Of a stretch of DNA of 6,473 nucleotides, positions 5,866 to 6,473 are shown one piece after another. Numbering within the stretch: the first letter of the stretch is position 1; each line of letters starts with the position of its first letter. The notes beneath the pieces are model-generated. The model made no database searches and was not told where the DNA came from. It worked only from the letters and a program-made list of their open reading frames with translations. The stretch spans positions 1 to 6,473 of the forward strand of contig JASHVQ010000234.1 of the NCBI GenBank assembly GCA_030044485.1. Reading direction: 5' to 3'. Both the position numbers and the translations under genes were made by a program. This stretch comes from Methylovirgula sp. Lineage in GTDB: Bacteria > Pseudomonadota > Alphaproteobacteria > Rhizobiales > Beijerinckiaceae.

Positions 5866-6348
5866 ATGTCCGCGCCTGTCGCCATCCTCATGGGCAGCCA
5901 ATCGGACTGGAAGACAATGCGGCGCGCTGCGGAAACGCTCGATGCGCTGAAGGTCGGCTACGAGACCCGCATCGTCTCGGCGCATCGCACCCCCGACCGG
6001 CTTTCGAAATTCGCCAAGGGCGCGGAAGCTTCGGGCTTCAAAGTCATTATCGCGGGCGCGGGCGGGGCGGCGCATCTGCCGGGCATGACCGCGGCCATGA
6101 CCAGCCTGCCGGTGTTTGGCGTGCCGGTCGAGACCAAGGCGCTGTCGGGACAGGATTCGCTCTATTCCATCGTGCAAATGCCGGCCGGCGTTCCGGTCGG
6201 CTGTCTCGCCATCGGCGAAGGCGGCGCGATCAATGCCGCCCTGCTCGCCGCCGCGGTTCTGGCGCTCAATGACGAACGCCTGGCCAAGCGCCTCGCCGCC
6301 TGGCGCGCCCAACAGACGGCGTCGGTTACCGAACGCCCGGAGGAATGA
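5866..6348 (+). CDS. purE: 5-(carboxyamino)imidazole ribonucleotide mutase (PurE, class I)
   Basis: Cytoplasmic enzyme of purine synthesis that converts N5-carboxyaminoimidazole ribonucleotide, made by PurK, into 4-carboxy-aminoimidazole ribonucleotide. The 160-residue length is normal for bacterial PurE. Signature parts are ILMGSQSDW (7-15) for phosphate and ribose binding, SAHRTPDRL (38-46) with catalytic His40 (equivalent to E. coli His45), [14 protein letters not shown] (61-74), and [18 protein letters not shown] (82-99). The presence of purK downstream and these motifs mark the class I mutase and not the class II direct carboxylase. ATG 5866 is preferred because GAGGA (5854-5858) stands 7 nt upstream; the frame stays open to a TTG at 5815, but that stretch has no family resemblance. 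The stop overlaps the first possible purK start as ATGA. Confidence 0.97.
   Translation: MSAPVAILMGSQSDWKTMRRAAETLDALKVGYETRIVSAHRTPDRLSKFAKGAEASGFKVIIAGAGGAAHLPGMTAAMTSLPVFGVPVETKALSGQDSLYSIVQMPAGVPVGCLAIGEGGAINAALLAAAVLALNDERLAKRLAAWRAQQTASVTERPEE
6339..6343 (+). promoter_or_regulatory. Ribosome binding site of purK, inside the purE end
   Basis: GGAGG lies within the last purE codons. It is only 1 nt from ATG 6345 but 7 nt from GTG 6351, so it favours the GTG as the real purK start. Both are in the same frame. Confidence 0.6.
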
Positions 6349-6350
6349 GC

Positions 6351-6473
6351 GTGCCTCCGCTCAAGCCCGGCGACACGATCGGCATATTGGGCGGCGGACA
6401 GCTCGGCCGCATGCTCGCCCTGGCGGCGGCGCGGCTCGGACTGAAGACGCATATTTACGCGCCCGAAAAAGAC
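6351..6473 (+). CDS. purK: N5-carboxyaminoimidazole ribonucleotide synthase (PurK), N-terminal part, runs off right edge
   Basis: ATP-grasp enzyme that uses ATP and bicarbonate to carboxylate aminoimidazole ribonucleotide; the product feeds PurE. About 41 codons are visible, out of an expected total of some 350-390. The decisive motif is IGILGGGQLGRMLALAAARLG, the glycine-rich PurK N-terminus, split here as IGILGGGQLGRM followed by LALAAARLG, then the second strand ending in YAPEKD. GTG 6351 is chosen over ATG 6345, two codons upstream, because of the GGAGG spacing. With ATG the gene would overlap the purE stop by ATGA and gain two residues. Either way purE and purK are translationally coupled in one operon. 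Confidence 0.94.
   Translation, partial: MPPLKPGDTIGILGGGQLGRMLALAAARLGLKTHIYAPEKD

Overview
The window reads as ordinary chromosome of a high-GC alphaproteobacterium, most likely Hyphomicrobiales (Rhizobiales). The basis is high GC at third codon positions, a fused aerobic-type indolepyruvate ferredoxin oxidoreductase, a DUF459-type SGNH protein, a YdcH/DUF465 protein near purEK, and candidate promoters that fit the alphaproteobacterial CTTGAC-N17-CTATAT pattern. The genus cannot be fixed from this stretch. There is no tRNA, rRNA, CRISPR array, insertion sequence or phage gene.

Layout. (1) Positions 1-1205, minus strand: the first 401 codons of a large indolepyruvate ferredoxin oxidoreductase that runs off the left edge. 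(2) Positions 1206-1510: a 305-bp divergent intergenic region with a candidate promoter for the oxidoreductase. (3) Positions 1511-3216, plus strand: a two-gene unit with a periplasmic DUF1007 protein followed 8 bp later by a NicO/RcnA-type nickel/cobalt permease. (4) Positions 3279-4436, plus strand: an exported SGNH/DUF459 hydrolase-like protein. A good candidate promoter lies so close to its ATG that the mRNA may be leaderless. (5) Positions 4552-4770, plus strand: a 72-residue YdcH/DUF465 coiled-coil protein. (6) Positions 4783-5655, minus strand: an aldo/keto reductase close to E. coli YdbC (PdxI). (7) Positions 5866 to the right edge, plus strand: purE and the start of purK, overlapping and surely co-transcribed.

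How the genes work together. PurE and PurK carry out the two-step carboxylation of aminoimidazole ribonucleotide in purine synthesis. The DUF1007 protein and the NicO permease are a recurrent pair thought to move Ni or Co across the inner membrane. The other genes look like independent single transcription units. The aldo/keto reductase sits antisense between the ydcH-like gene and purEK; its promoter and that of purE share a 210-bp divergent region that contains a perfect 14-bp palindrome.

I see no clearly new multi-gene system. The points most worth a second look are the candidate leaderless start of the SGNH gene, the Cys/His cluster in the permease loop, the His-first mature end of the DUF1007 protein, and the palindrome abutting the reductase promoter. 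All function calls come from reading the translated sequence and remembered family features; no database search was run.
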